A DNA stretch of 64,000 bases from positions 2,420,954 to 2,484,953 of the forward strand of contig NC_031470.1 of assembly GCF_000006565.2 (NCBI RefSeq). The letters run 5' to 3'. Shown piece by piece: positions 13,353 through 26,261 of the stretch. The notes under the pieces were generated by a model. It saw nothing but the letters and a program-made list of their open reading frames with translations, was not told where the DNA came from and searched no databases. Source of the DNA: Toxoplasma gondii ME49 (Eukaryota; Apicomplexa; Conoidasida; Eucoccidiorida; Sarcocystidae). Position 1 is the stretch's first letter. The number at the start of each line of letters is the position of its first letter. The translations under genes and the position numbers were made by a program.

Positions 13353-13689
13353 CACGACTGTTACCATTGATAGCTCCACCCTGTATTTGTGTTCCACCAC
13401 GTGTGTTTTCTTGAGGTTGCTGTTGTGTCCAGTTTTGCTCTTGTGCAGGATTGCGACTGTCGATATCGTCATGCATCGATAGAGTTTGATATTCGGCTTG
13501 CACACAATGTTCAGCTCTACACGCATCGAGGTTTGCCGCATAAGTCCGCTGGAGGGCCTGGTGGGCTGTGTCGGTCGGGTGGCGTTTTGATTGTGTCGGG
13601 AGGTGAATAGGTGGGGTTAGACAGGAGTGGCCGTAGAAACGTTCACCACGTTGGCTTTGTGGCTATTCACAAAGGCCTGTGTCCATCGA

Positions 13690-14960
13690 CGACCGAAACT
13701 GTAGTGTTGAGTCGTGTCAAGTGCGTGACCCGTGGACTAGCTACCTGGCACCTTTCCTTCGAAGTGTCTCTTGTACCGGCGGTTCTCGCCTACGGGATAT
13801 TACTTTCGTCTTGTGATCCATTTCAGTTTCTTCACCTGTGCCTGCAGCGCCTCGTTACTGGTTTTCCATGGTTTTTCACTGGCTCTAACAGGCGGTAGGC
13901 AGCAATTCGGACCGGGTCTATCACGAGGACTGTGGCAGAAGAGCAAGGGTGAGATACAGAGCATTGAGGCGTCCTGTGCGTATGCAGCGGGGACGGAACC
14001 AGACGCAACAGCGAGGCAATGGCAGCTGCAGTGACAATGCGGTTTCGAAATCCTGTAATTGCAAAATACGTGACTAGCTGTGCAGATTAAGCTTCAGTGT
14101 CGTCGAACACAATGGACCACTTGCACTTCCGTTGAACTACATCCACCGTGCGTTAATAGTGTCTTGGGATGCAACATTTCTCGCTGTCGCTTGAAGTGCC
14201 ATGTCGCGGTGTCACCCATGGGATCAGATAGAGTACATCGATGCGCAGCGCTAGTGCCGAAACTGCTTTTATTGCGGATGACCTCCCGCAGCTGGGTGCC
14301 TGTGTTGCATGCCTCTTTCTCTTGCCGATCACCGAGGAAGGCGTGTACCAGATGGCAGAGACGACGAACGTTGGTAGCTGCCAAGAAGCGTCATTCTAGC
14401 AAGCCGAGGTCGTGGCCGCTGGCGAGGAGGATCCGGCATCAGCTGTGCTCGTGGCTGGCGAGCACTGTGCCATTCCGAAGGGCACCCGCTCTAGTCTTGT
14501 CGCCCATTCAAAATCCCACGATAGAGTTCCGTGCGGTTCGAAAAAGCCTCCGGTTGCTCGCCGCTTCCAGAAATTGGCAGTAGGGGGCACTGACACTGCG
14601 AGAAGGGTCACGCAATGGGTACAGTCTCGTATCAGTAGAAGAGCAGCCAGAGGCAGAAACCACCTCAGCCTTTGCCACTGAATCAGTACCGAGAAAACGA
14701 ACAGGGACTAGTGTGCCGCTGTTGGCGTAGGCTTGGGGACGATTTTAGTGGAATGTTGATGAGCCCACATCCCGTCTCGGTGAACGGTTACCTTATGCAG
14801 GGAAGGGCAGCTCATGTGGTATTGCGTACGGCATATCGACACCACACGTATATAGCGAGAGGCTGTAGGCACCTCTGTGGGCATTGTTATCCCACGGGGC
14901 GGCCGTTCGCTCGCTCTAGTAATTCGATGCTGGAGGGTTCGCCACAGCAAATCTATGACG
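13690..14960 (+). repeat. Dispersed repeat R1
   Basis: The 14.24-14.96 kb part aligns with 18.86-19.50 kb in direct orientation. The clearest shared stretch is CAGAAACCACCTCAGCC (14654 and 19271), with GAGCACTGTG (14460 and 19076) and TAGTGTGCCGCTG (14709 and 19325). The upstream part carries the dispersed core ACAGGCGGTAGGCAGC at 13888. Several frames of 70-170 codons cross it on both strands, but none is shared in phase with the partner copy. It looks like an old, decayed element of unknown class. Confidence 0.55.
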
Positions 14961-17900
14961 AATATTTCACGGCGTAGGAACCGCGACATCCACTGCCCGC
15001 CATCCGGCAGTGAGCAATACACATGAAAACGCGTTGTGTATTTCCGAGGAAAGGCAAGTTCTCAGATAATATGCGATGCAGTGCTTTTGTCGGGATTTTT
15101 AGCTGTCGCCGTCTTTTGTGGTTCGGATGGTTGTTAGAGTCAGCTTTATGAACGCTTTGCACTCGCCGGGTAGCATACCTCTGATTGAGAGCAATGGTGG
15201 TGCATTTCAGCTTTGCTTGCGGGGGCCGCTCGCATATGAGTGTAAACCCCGCCTGCATATGTCTCTATGTCGGATTTTTCTCACCGCATTTCTCGAACGA
15301 GAAACCTTGCCGGAGCGACACAACCCTGCACCAGTGGTGGTGGTGGAGTTGTTGCTGATGCACAGCCTCCACCAGCTCATGCTCCTACTTTCGAAATGCC
15401 TGCAGATGCCACCGAAGGACATAAATCGCAGAACCAGTCTATCATGAGCTTTTCTATGAGTGTTCAAGGGGCCCTACCTTCGAATAAAACAGGTTTCTTA
15501 CACATGCAGAAGAAGCATGCAACAGTTGCCGTGGTCTACTCTTGGTGATGGAGAATCCACAAAACAAATCACGAAAATATCATGTGGACACGCCCCTGAG
15601 GAGCAAGCTACTGGCTATTTATCTCAAGCCAATGCGCGATTTAGCGGAGTTGTCTGATAAGACTTTTCCTAATCGCTTGTGCCTCCAGAACGTCACGCGG
15701 GACCCAGCTGTGGGTAGCGGCCCTGATGGGGCGGCCGACATGACTGCTCTAAGTCAGTTTTGCGTTTGGTTACTTATCCTATGTACATTCTGTACCCACG
15801 ACGGCCATTCGGGGCCGCTAATGACAACATGCGGCTGGGCGTTTCTTCCTGTTGCTCGTTAGCACGGAGAGGAGCATGCAACATTGAACCTTGCCCTGTA
15901 ATTCGCAGCCTCCACGGGGGGTGCTTAAGCAGAAGACTATGTTCTGCAGTGAAACGACAGGATGATAAAAGAGTCGTGTCAGACGTGACGGTATTGTGGA
16001 GGACTAAGGGTCACTAGTGTGCTCCCGCATTTTGTATCGGAGGATATGAGTGGTAAGCGAGGGTGGGTAGCCGAAGCGGCCAAGAACAAAAGCATATTGT
16101 GTTGGAAGTTGAGGAGTTCTGCACGGTACACGTTACGATCGAACGACGAATTCGCAGGCTTCGGTAGTACGTAGAGAAGTGGCCCAGCCGATCGACAGTA
16201 ACCCGACGACTGCTTGCATGGAGATGCTGGGAGTTGCGCTTGCGCGCAGCTGTCGCATTTAGTGTGTGCAAACGGTAATCACATCGCATATAAGCTACTC
16301 ACTTGACGCGTTTCTCTCCGCAGGACGCCGCGATTTCTTTTCGGAACCTACGACCACGTATTCTTGCAAGTAATACGTACCTTGCCGCTTGTCTTCCTCT
16401 CAGTGACTCATCGTTGTGGCTGATTCTTGCTGCTCCGTGTGCAACCCGGTGACCGTCGCGGGACAGGGACACAGAGTGATGGTGCGTCACCGCCTTCGCT
16501 GCGGTGACCTCTTGGGCTGACGGGCTTGACATCATTGATGCACTTACTCAGTGTGGCTTATTTTGGTCTAGAATCCCCGAACGTGGTGTCGTTTTCGTCG
16601 CGCAGCATCTTCACCAATCGTGGGTGGACATAGTTCGATAAATTCTCGCGACTGAGACGCCTGGCCTTACCACTGGATCGGTTATGGGTTCTACATTCGA
16701 TCGTTTTCAGTTCTTTCCTGCGGGGTCCGTGAGGCTGTTACTGTGGTGAAGTACACGTTTAATACTCACTGTCGCTCAGGCGCGGGTCATCGTCGCTCAT
16801 GTGCTCGTGTAACCAAGCTGGAGTGATGTCAAGATAAGTCACTTGGTGTCATGAGGCACTGGAGATACGGAGGACTGTCCAGTTATCGGTATTCCTGCCG
16901 CAAGTCGGTAGCATTACTTGACTTAAATGGTCACTAAACGTATTTTTGGACTACTCTGTCAGGCGGTAGTAAACAACCAAGACATCTTGCACAGTAGTTA
17001 TCAGTGTACTAGAAAGGAGATGCAAGTCTATGGGACTCGGGGCCTCACATAGGTATGCCGCAGGGGCGCGATCAGACGGAGTAGTCAATCATAGGCGGTT
17101 GTTGGGGAGGCCAAGGTGTTCGTCACGTGTTTGTTTGGTTCATGATTTGTCTCATAGCACGGCTCATCTGATGCCTTCGAATCACAATAGTGAGCCTGAC
17201 GGACACCTCGTTGATGGGGAGGGCCCTTTGCAACCGGCCTGGAGCCGCGGCATCCGTACCTAATCGTCAAATTGGCAGGCATGAAGAGTGCTACAGGGCA
17301 GTGGTCTATTTTACCACTCGACGCCAGGACGACATAGCCTTGCATGAAGTCACTTGTTTTCTGTTCGTGTGGGTTTCCTTCGCCCCTCTTGAGAGAACGG
17401 GCTCGACTTGTGGACGCCCTGCTTGTTCTCCCCGCCCAGCAGCGTACCATGAGGAACTCGAATGTTCTGCTGGATGTCTTTCGCTTGTTCGCGCTTTCTA
17501 GAGAGCGGAAGTAGGAACATGTCTGCAGTCTGGAATGAGGGAAAGAGTAACGGGGATGTATGGTCTTTCCCATCTGCAGTTGGTGTTAGAGGTGAAGAAA
17601 GGCCCATGCCACTATATGTGACGGTATTGATATTACCTGACATCCAGGAGGATCTGTACCGTGTTTTTGTGGATGAGAAAGTGTATTTCGTTGTAAGTCA
17701 TGTAGCTCGATAGTAGTTCTGGCATGTCGGTGCTACAGTTGTATAGGTGGATAAAGTAGGCATACCCAAGATCATCGCTGAACTCTGCCTGCACGTCGTT
17801 AATTCGAGCCGAACGGTGAAGGTGGTGCATCGACACTGATGTTGTGTTGTTAAGTCCGTGATGGGAACACTGCCCCCATACAATTGACTTCCACATGTGC

Positions 17901-18489
17901 TTGTGCGCCTACACCCATGTTGGCGTATGCCACGGAAGGCCCAGTCCGACGGGAAATGACCACTGACCCTATACGAACAGAGTACCTCTCATTCAAGGAT
18001 TACGCTTCTCCAGATATTCTGAACCCCTGTGTTCCGCTTCTAACGGTGCAGCGTTATCTTGCCCTGACAGTCACATGGAGCAGATCAATGTTGCGTCGCA
18101 GTCGCCATTTCCGTTGGCGGTTTAAATGGCCGTTTCGTTCGGAACTGCGTACGATGCATGTATGGAGCTTGGAGGCGCCATCCGGCTCCAGAGTGGCTCG
18201 GTGTGACTGGTGTAGTAGACGGTCTCTCACCGATCCTGGCTGTCCTGTCAGACCGCACCGTCGGTTGATGAACCGTTGAGTGTTTGGTGCGGGACAACGA
18301 CGGTCCCAACCGCAACTGTTTTTGTCTCCTGTTCACTGTCGGTCACTATCGGGCTGGCGCTCCGTCCAGACAGATTTTCTGGCGCGTCTTGCACGGTACA
18401 TAAGGGACTGTAGGTGCGAGACTGTGAGGTCGTGGAGACGGATGTGCGTTTGATGTGTGTCAGGTGCATGTCTTTGGGGTGATATCATT
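14961..18489. other. Unassigned inter-repeat DNA
   Basis: Short frames of 60-160 codons occur on both strands with no preferred strand or phase. One altered copy of the dispersed core (AGGCGGTAGT) lies at 16961. No recognisable protein, RNA gene or array is visible. Confidence 0.4.
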
Positions 18490-19505
18490 GGAATCAAGAT
18501 ATTACTGATAGTAGCCGAAACTGAGCGCGCCGAATCCAAGGCAATCATCGTGGCTCAGGACGCCTTCGGAGTGTGTTTCCCAATACAACTCGGCGACGGC
18601 ACGGTGTTTCTTGCATCCACGCACAGGCGGTAGGCGACGCATGACGGACGTGACACAGTGGTGACCGTGGTGGCGATGGAGGGTTTTAAGAGGGAAGGCG
18701 CGCAAACAGTAGGCAAGTGAAGGGGAGGGCCTCATGGAGATCAGATGCTGGCCAGGGAGTGTTGATCCCTCGGCCCGTCACTGGATTTGAGCAGTTGTGT
18801 GTTTGTGGACCGAGCGGCGGATCCTGGCAGATAAACGCAAGAGCCAGAGAGTGCCGCCACGCGCCTGCGGGAAGCAGTTGTAGTGCCGATTGCGTGTCGC
18901 ACCGACTGCGCATGTCATTCATCTCCTCACAATGGCTCTCGAGAGAGGCGTGTCCAAGCTGACGAAAGCGGCGTGTATCGGCAGGCGCCCAGAAGCAACC
19001 TTTGTTGCACGCCTAGCTGTAGCCAGTGTAGCCGTTGTTGACAGAGATCACGAATCTGCTGCGATCGTGGCCGATGAGCACTGTGTTGCCATGAATCGAC
19101 ACCGTCTCTAGTTTTCAAGCGTATCGAAAATGGCGAGCGATTGTTTAATGCGACTCTGAACAACATCCTGTTGCGTGTCGCTTCCAGCAATGAGATGTAG
19201 GAAGCGGTGGGACTGTGAGATCTGTCATGCAGTGACTGCTGGTGCGTATGAATAGATGAGGAACCAGTCGCAGAAACCACCTCAGCCTTTAGCACTGACT
19301 AAATACCAATGCAAGAAGAGGGATAGTGTGCCGCTGCTCGTGGTGGTGTCAGGGCGAATTGTGTGCCGGGCGGATGTGGCCACACCTTGTCAGTGAAGTG
19401 GAGAGGTGCGTGCGGCACTCCGTTTTCTGAGGCAGTAGCTCTGGAATATAAACGCGGCAAGCGTACAGATTGAGGATGTAGGAGACTCCAAACTCGGCTC
19501 ACGCC
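18490..19505 (+). repeat. Dispersed repeat R2, partner of R1
   Basis: This aligns with 13690-14960 through the anchors GAGCACTGTG (19076), CAGAAACCACCTCAGCC (19271) and TAGTGTGCCGCTG (19325), and carries the ACAGGCGGTAGGCG core at 18623. The distance from core to the CAGAAACCACC anchor is about 650 bases here and about 765 in R1, so indels have accumulated. No coding assignment can be made. Confidence 0.55.
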
Positions 19506-22500
19506 GCTGCCAGCGTTTCAGTAAACAAATGCTTCCTTGACGGTGGTGCCCCGCCACTGTCCGTGTTCGTTTCAGTCAATCCATGGATCATGCAAACAAA
19601 ACACTGTCTTCCACATGTCCGTGGCCACCACATGTGGTGGCATGGTGACGTAAGCTCCGGAGGGCAAAGCTTCGTGGCAACTCACACCAGGTCGTTGCTG
19701 CACAGAACTGTGGTGTGTGAGAGAGATGTGCGCGTTTTTCGTGGTTTGTCTTCCGGTGTGTGCTTCCTAACGGAGCTGCGCCAGCTCTCGCTATGTTGAA
19801 AAATAGAATGACGGTGAACTTCTGCAGTAGTCGTGTCGCGGCGTACGTCTATGATGATGTTGCCTGTGGGCGGCCGGTCTATACTGTGTATGTGTGCCGT
19901 ACGTTCCCGAATCGTTTGGTGTGATAGGTTGTGTTATGCGCCAGTATACTGGTCCTGGATGTGCTGCCGGCGACCCGCAGCGTGCGTGAGTTCAGCTGGT
20001 TGTTTCTCGCGTCGGGACCACGATGAGCTCGACTGCACATGTCTTGAGCCGCTGTCGTAGTACGGGTGTACGTGGGCCTAAAGATCTGCCCACGTGGGGG
20101 TCTGCTGACCTGTGCTCAGCACACTACGTAGAAGGTGGCTCGTGTGCACCGAGATACTCGTGACACGAGGCAGTTCCGCATATAGCAATGAACGCCTTGG
20201 GTTCCATACACGCACCACAACTCGAAACACCAAATCGATGGGTTCGCCTCACTCCACGCTGGCGTGACAGACCCTGTCTGCATTCACGCGCAGACCATAG
20301 GCAGTGGCGAGGGCTGCGACGACTTAGTGGCAGTCGGTGTAGGGGTGCGGTGACGGAGGGTATCGGGGTATCGGTGCGACCAGCTAGGTTCGAGACAGTA
20401 AGGAGACCAGCTATAGCGGTAAGACGGAGGCAGTCGTCAAAGGGGGCACGGCGGTCTTGGCGAAAGCTGCGTGCGTTCATGGGATGCTGTTAGATTAATA
20501 GTAGCGTAACAACACAACTGAACCGCGGGGCATCTGACGGAAGCGTTGGTAATAAAAGGCACTCTGATGGCAAGCGTCGCCTGGCATTTTTTTCCCCTGA
20601 CTCCCTTCCGTAGAGTGTGACGGATGGCGAGGGCGGCGAAATAGATAAGGATTTGGCTGGTGGCCGCCACCAAGAAAGCCGACATACGTTAAGAAAACGT
20701 ATTGAAGGTTGTGCCCCCGACACGTTATATCATCCTGCTATCGTCTGCTGTTTGGAATGTCTCCACCTGTTTGCTCAGCCCCAGAGTGTAAGGACGTCAC
20801 CGCATGGAAAAGTGGGACAGGAATTGCGCACTGTCTCTAACGGGTCAATCAGACGTTACACAGAAGGATTGTCTGTATCTGTGTGTTCCCAAAGGGAGGC
20901 CGGGGCACCGAAACAGGGGGCACTATTACCCGGCTACTTTCATGTGCTGTTGCGAGTGCACTGGTACGCTTGTATCCATAATTCAGCGGTGACTGTATTC
21001 ATGATGCCAAGAAATGTCGCTGAATATTGGCTTTGGCAATACACTGTTACGTTTCGCTTTTTACGGAGACGACAGAACAGTCGCGGATGAAGGAGCTTCA
21101 GTACACCTCTACTGGTCGGTAGCCGCAATACGAGAATCAACTTTAGCGTACGGCCAGGTAACACGGACTCCGTCGACTTCTCACGACACTCTTTAACTGT
21201 AACGAAGGCGATATATTGCAGCGTCTGTGCTTCTCTTTTGTGTCTCGGTGTCCACCACTTCATACCTAACGGAGGTACCCGAGCTTAGCCATGCCACTGG
21301 AAGCAGTGCAGTGAGGGAGCGTCGCAGCAGTGCGGTGGTGTGGCAGCATGTATCGATGCGCCGATGCCAACTGCATTTGTTCGCATTGTGCCAGTGGCCC
21401 TGTGTGCCGTCCGGTCCCAGAGGGGCCTGACGCGATAGGTGTCATCGTGGTGCCGCTTCACCATGAGTCATGCTACTGCCTGTCCACAACGTCCGTGGTT
21501 TTATTAGCGCGTGTCTGGCGTCCGTTTCGCGACTTGCCGGACCCACTAGCTTCTAGCGGACATTGTGATGTGACTGTCCGTGGGTGCCAAAGATTGTCCA
21601 GTAATCGGTTTTGCAGAGTTCTGTCCATTACGGTAGATACGCGCCAAGCCATGTGCGCCGCTCGGGCCCTGAGGCCTCTGCTTGCTCCTCCCATGATCCA
21701 TTCATCACGCCTCGAGAGGAAAAAGCAGTTCAAGAGTGGTTCCATCTGTGGCCTGATAGTTACCTTCATGGGCGTGTGTGTTACGGGAGCGTGATTCGGC
21801 TTGCTGGGCGAGGCGCATGAGAGCAACGCACCGCCGCAACGTGCGCAGCGGAAACGCTCATCAGTGGTACAGCTCGCAGCAGCTCCTTCGCATCCTATGG
21901 CCCTCGTTATCGGCGCGATGCAGTGATGGAGCATGCAAGCGGGTGGAGGCCATGCGGAACGTCCACGCTCGGACACAAGCGTAATGTCTTGCAGGAGAGC
22001 GTCATGCGCTTGTTCGCAGCATGTTTCGGATCATGTAGCCTCGATGCTCACTGTAGAGGGTATTGGCGTGAGCATGCGTGACGACATTCTGCGGGTGGCG
22101 TTGTCCGGATTAACGGTGTACCGCCATTTGGCATTTCCAGCAAATCAATGTACGACCGCTGCATCATGGTAACAGGCAACACGTAACGGGACCCGTCTCG
22201 ATGGAGGGACAGACAGGCCTCAGCCAGGAACCGGTTCTATCGGTGTCATTGTACGGGGAGGTGTGGAGCACGTCACACTATCGTATTTTTCTTTTCGCCG
22301 GTCTCGTAGCCGAAAACACGATTAGAGTAGTGAGATACCTCGAAGGCCTTCTCGGACGCGACCTGCGTGAGTAGACCAACGGGACGTTGGATATTGTCTG
22401 TGCTATAGCACTGCCACACTTCTGTAGGTTGAGGAGGCAGGCTGCGCGATGCCCGTCTGGTGGCCTCTCACGAAAGCACCATGCCCGTGCGCGGATGCGC

Positions 22501-25500
22501 GTTCCGGTCCGACACAGTCAATGCTGATGGAGACCTTAACGGTGATCGGTACGCGCCGGTCATGAAATCCTGCATTCATTTCCAATATGAATGGTGAAGG
22601 GAACACACGCAGTCACATGTACTGTTGCCGTGCTAAGCCAGATCCGTTCGAAGCAAGCTCCGTAGCGTTAGCGTCTGCATTCACTGTCCTCTGGGTTTCG
22701 GCTGTGTGCTGTAGCTCGGAACGTCGTATTCAGTGTTGAAGGATGCGTCGCCGGTCGGTCGACGCGTAAACTACGCTGCCATAACGGTGCGTCGAAAAAC
22801 CAAATGATGTCTGATTCGTGTTGACGGTTGCTCTGCACCTCGCAGAATCGCTGCACCGCGGTGAGCTGTGCATTTTGTGGGTATCCGCAGGTGAGTGTCG
22901 CTTTCTGTCAGCCGACCTCTGTGTGATGGTGGCTGAGCTTCAAGCCCCACACCACACCCCGCGGTCGGCTCTCTTACTTTTGCCACTGGTCCACACATGG
23001 GCGGGAGTCACGACCGCTTCCTGGCATGTCACCTTCATGTACGTGTGGGGCCTTCGCTGTGTCTAGGGACGGATTCTGAGAATGATATTGCCCAGACGTA
23101 CGCGATGGCTCGCGTTGAGAGACCTCCTGGAGGGCACTCCAGAAAGTTAACGACGCGTCACCGTCGTGTGTTGTGGTCGCGATGCTTGCTGAGTGGCGGC
23201 TACGGAGGCAGCAAGCACTGACGACACTGTGCACTGGCATTGCACCACAGCTCGGGCGGGATTCCCTGGCGTTTCCAGGCTTCGCGGAGCCATGTTGTCG
23301 CTTCGCTGATGTCCCGAACAGGCGGTAGGCAGCGGGCGGACCACGTGACAGCTTGGAGGTGGTCAGTGTGGCGACGGGGGTGTGGAGAGACTTGCGGCGT
23401 CCAGGCATCGTGTAGAATTCGAGATATTGGCAGTGCCGGATGTTGTATGTAGTCATTGAAGCGTTGCCAATGTGAAGCGCTTCTCGTACCCTGCCTCACG
23501 CGTCACGTCGCATTCCCTGCAGTGGCCAATCGGTCACAACGGAAGGTAAATGGGGGTGACAGTGAAGCTAAAACTGTGCCTTCCAGAAGCGAAGAGTGTG
23601 AAGCATGGCACCGTTGCGACTAGTAGAAGTCGATTATGGATTCACTAGGCTCGTAAAAGTCGATCAGCAGCTCCGTTTGTGTGACCAGCTTCTGCATACG
23701 CACGCGAGACAACATGCTCTTATGATGGTCACTACTGGCATGAGCGGCGCTACGTTTTTGTATTGGGGACCAGGAACAATACGTAGGATCGGGCTCCGCG
23801 GGTGGCAAGCGTGCGTCAGTGTGTTCCTGTCTTTGGATGTGGTTGAGCTTGGCGACGGAGAGGAGTGCCAGGAGTACGGCGACAAGCGTAGACTGACGGA
23901 TGGACCTTCCACCATATACATACTGTCTTGCTTCTTGGAACAATTTCAGCAACAAGCCTCTGGGCAACCGTGAGACCAGGGGGTTGTGAAACTGGTTGCA
24001 AACGAGTACCGCCGACGTTGTTGTGACTACGGCGGTCCCACGTTCCGGAAGCGACAAGCGGTAAGGCTATCATCAGTAGAGCACTAGATTATGTAGCTGG
24101 ACACTGTGGTCGCGATCAGCTGCCGTGGCAGGTAATCCGTGAACTGAGTAGGCAAACACTGATTGCGTCCCTTTGCTCGTCAATGTATTAAACACATGAA
24201 CCCCAGTGTGTATTTTGCAGGAAAGGCTACATCCGTCCGAAGCATGTGACGGCGCATACGCCTACACAAGAAGTTGTGTCTGCGACTTCAGCTTCTTAGC
24301 TTGGTTCCGTCGCCGCATTTTCAAGTCGGTCATTGCTGTTCTAGCTATCCGCTGCAACAGTGTGTGGCATGAAGGCTCGTCGCAAACCTATTTGAGGTGA
24401 AGACTCGCGCAGACGTGTGGTCGCAGTGCTCTTGTCGGTGTGTCTCTGGTTCTCAGAGTATACTGTCGATCGTGACAGCACAACGCTGCGGTGGGTTCTT
24501 TGCTGGATGCTACGCGCACCCAGTAACATAAACGGATTCGTCTAGCCTTGTCGCCGATCCACTGAGACCTCGCCACGCTGTTTTCTCCAACGGCTATGAC
24601 TCGAAAGCGCTACAGGTATATCTACACAGAGTTTATCGAAAATTCATGGGCGGCTGCTTTGAGAGGGTACATCGGTGAATGGACGCTGGTGGATAGCGAA
24701 GGACTTGTGATGTGCGTCTGCAACGTGTCATGTGACCATGCTGATCGAAGTCCTGAGCATACTGAAGGCAGCAAACTCTGGCCGCACCAGGTGTTGGGAA
24801 CCTGTAGCCATCAAAGTTCCAGATTGGCGATTTTGCCTGACTCCTGCCACAGATGAGACGCATGCTTCGCTTTTCCTCTTAGGCGGTAGGTCATGGCTGG
24901 TGGACGTGACCGCGTGGTGGATTACTGCAGTCAAGGAGGGATGAAAAAGATCTGATCGCCTAGTAGATTTGTTACAGTGGTAGGGCCACTCAAACTTGTG
25001 TTTGAAAGGAAGTTTAACGGACGCGCTGTACTGGGTTGATGACCATCACGGACGTGTAAGTGGTAACGATTTTCCGGTTTGAGTACGACTGATCATATCA
25101 TTTCGTGCTTTACCAGGAGCCAGCACACGACATGTGGTATCGGGACTCGTTTTGGACACGAGAAACAACACTACGAGCCGCGGAGTTATTGCCATATTTG
25201 GCCTTCGCCGCACAGGCGGCGTGCGCGTGTCCCAGAGAGCCGGCCCCGACACTGGATATGGGACGACTACAGATCACAATAATGCAAAAGGGTACGTCGA
25301 ATTGGAGATGCATGCTTTTGTAATCACCAATATCGTCGTGGCCATCTGCAGCAGGCCCGATCTGAGGGACTTACCAGCTAGTTGAGCTTCTCAGCGCCAC
25401 TCTCTTGTTGTGACCGTTTGTGATCTAAGACATCCCACTTGCACCCTTACCAGCGACAAAGAATAGGAGGTCGATGACTAGGAATTCGGCGACAGATCAT

Positions 25501-26261
25501 GCACTCTGGCTGCCAAACCTGAGGAAAGCGTTCGAGAAGAATGTCCGGCTGCGTCTGGCGGTGCGAAGCGCGCTGTCGTGCCGCCATATGTGTAACGGTC
25601 GATACGGTTTCTGATGTAGGCAGTTGTGTACAGGTCATCCGAGGAAGGCTTTGTGGGCGGCAGCAGACATCGGTACTGAGAATGGCTACCGGTGCAGGTA
25701 ACATTCGAGTGTTGCAGCGCCAGACAGTGCCCAGAGGATGGGTCTCGTAGTGGGTCTCTGGTCGAAACGAGCCGCGCAATATCATTGTGGGCATTTGGCT
25801 CCTGTGCATCATACATGGCGTTCAATGCGTGCCCGTAGCATGTTCCTCATGCTTCGCTCCTTCATTTGGAAACTAACGCGGGGAACGATGCCTAGTTTAT
25901 ATTTTCGCTTCGATGGCTGAACAGTTGGGGCATGCTACGTAGACGCCCAGATGACGACACGGTGTCTTTCAACGTTTCGCGGCTTCGATGAGTCACGTCG
26001 CACGGTAGACCATACATCACGGTGCTGTACCTGTCGACCATGTCAATGGAATGGAGAACAATGTCTGTATACATGAAGCCACTTTTGCAATGGTGGTCTC
26101 CACTCGAAGCTGGACCGAACTGGTCAATGTCTCCCGTGCCCGAATCATGCACTGAGCAGGGAGTTCGTGAAAGTGGTCTTGTTGCTCTCGAGACGGTCAT
26201 TTATCGATCCCGGCTGGACGACTGCCGGTGTGCTACTTCCGGTACAAGGCATCTGTGGTTT
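19506..26261. repeat. Old repeat-derived DNA with several dispersed-core copies
   Basis: Core-motif copies occur at 20293 (altered), 23318 (ACAGGCGGTAGGCAGCG), 24881 (AGGCGGTAGG) and 25212 (partial). Each of the better copies is followed by a GTGAC..GTGGTG-type stretch. Between them lies sequence with short frames only. No protein, tRNA or rRNA could be supported. Confidence 0.4.
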
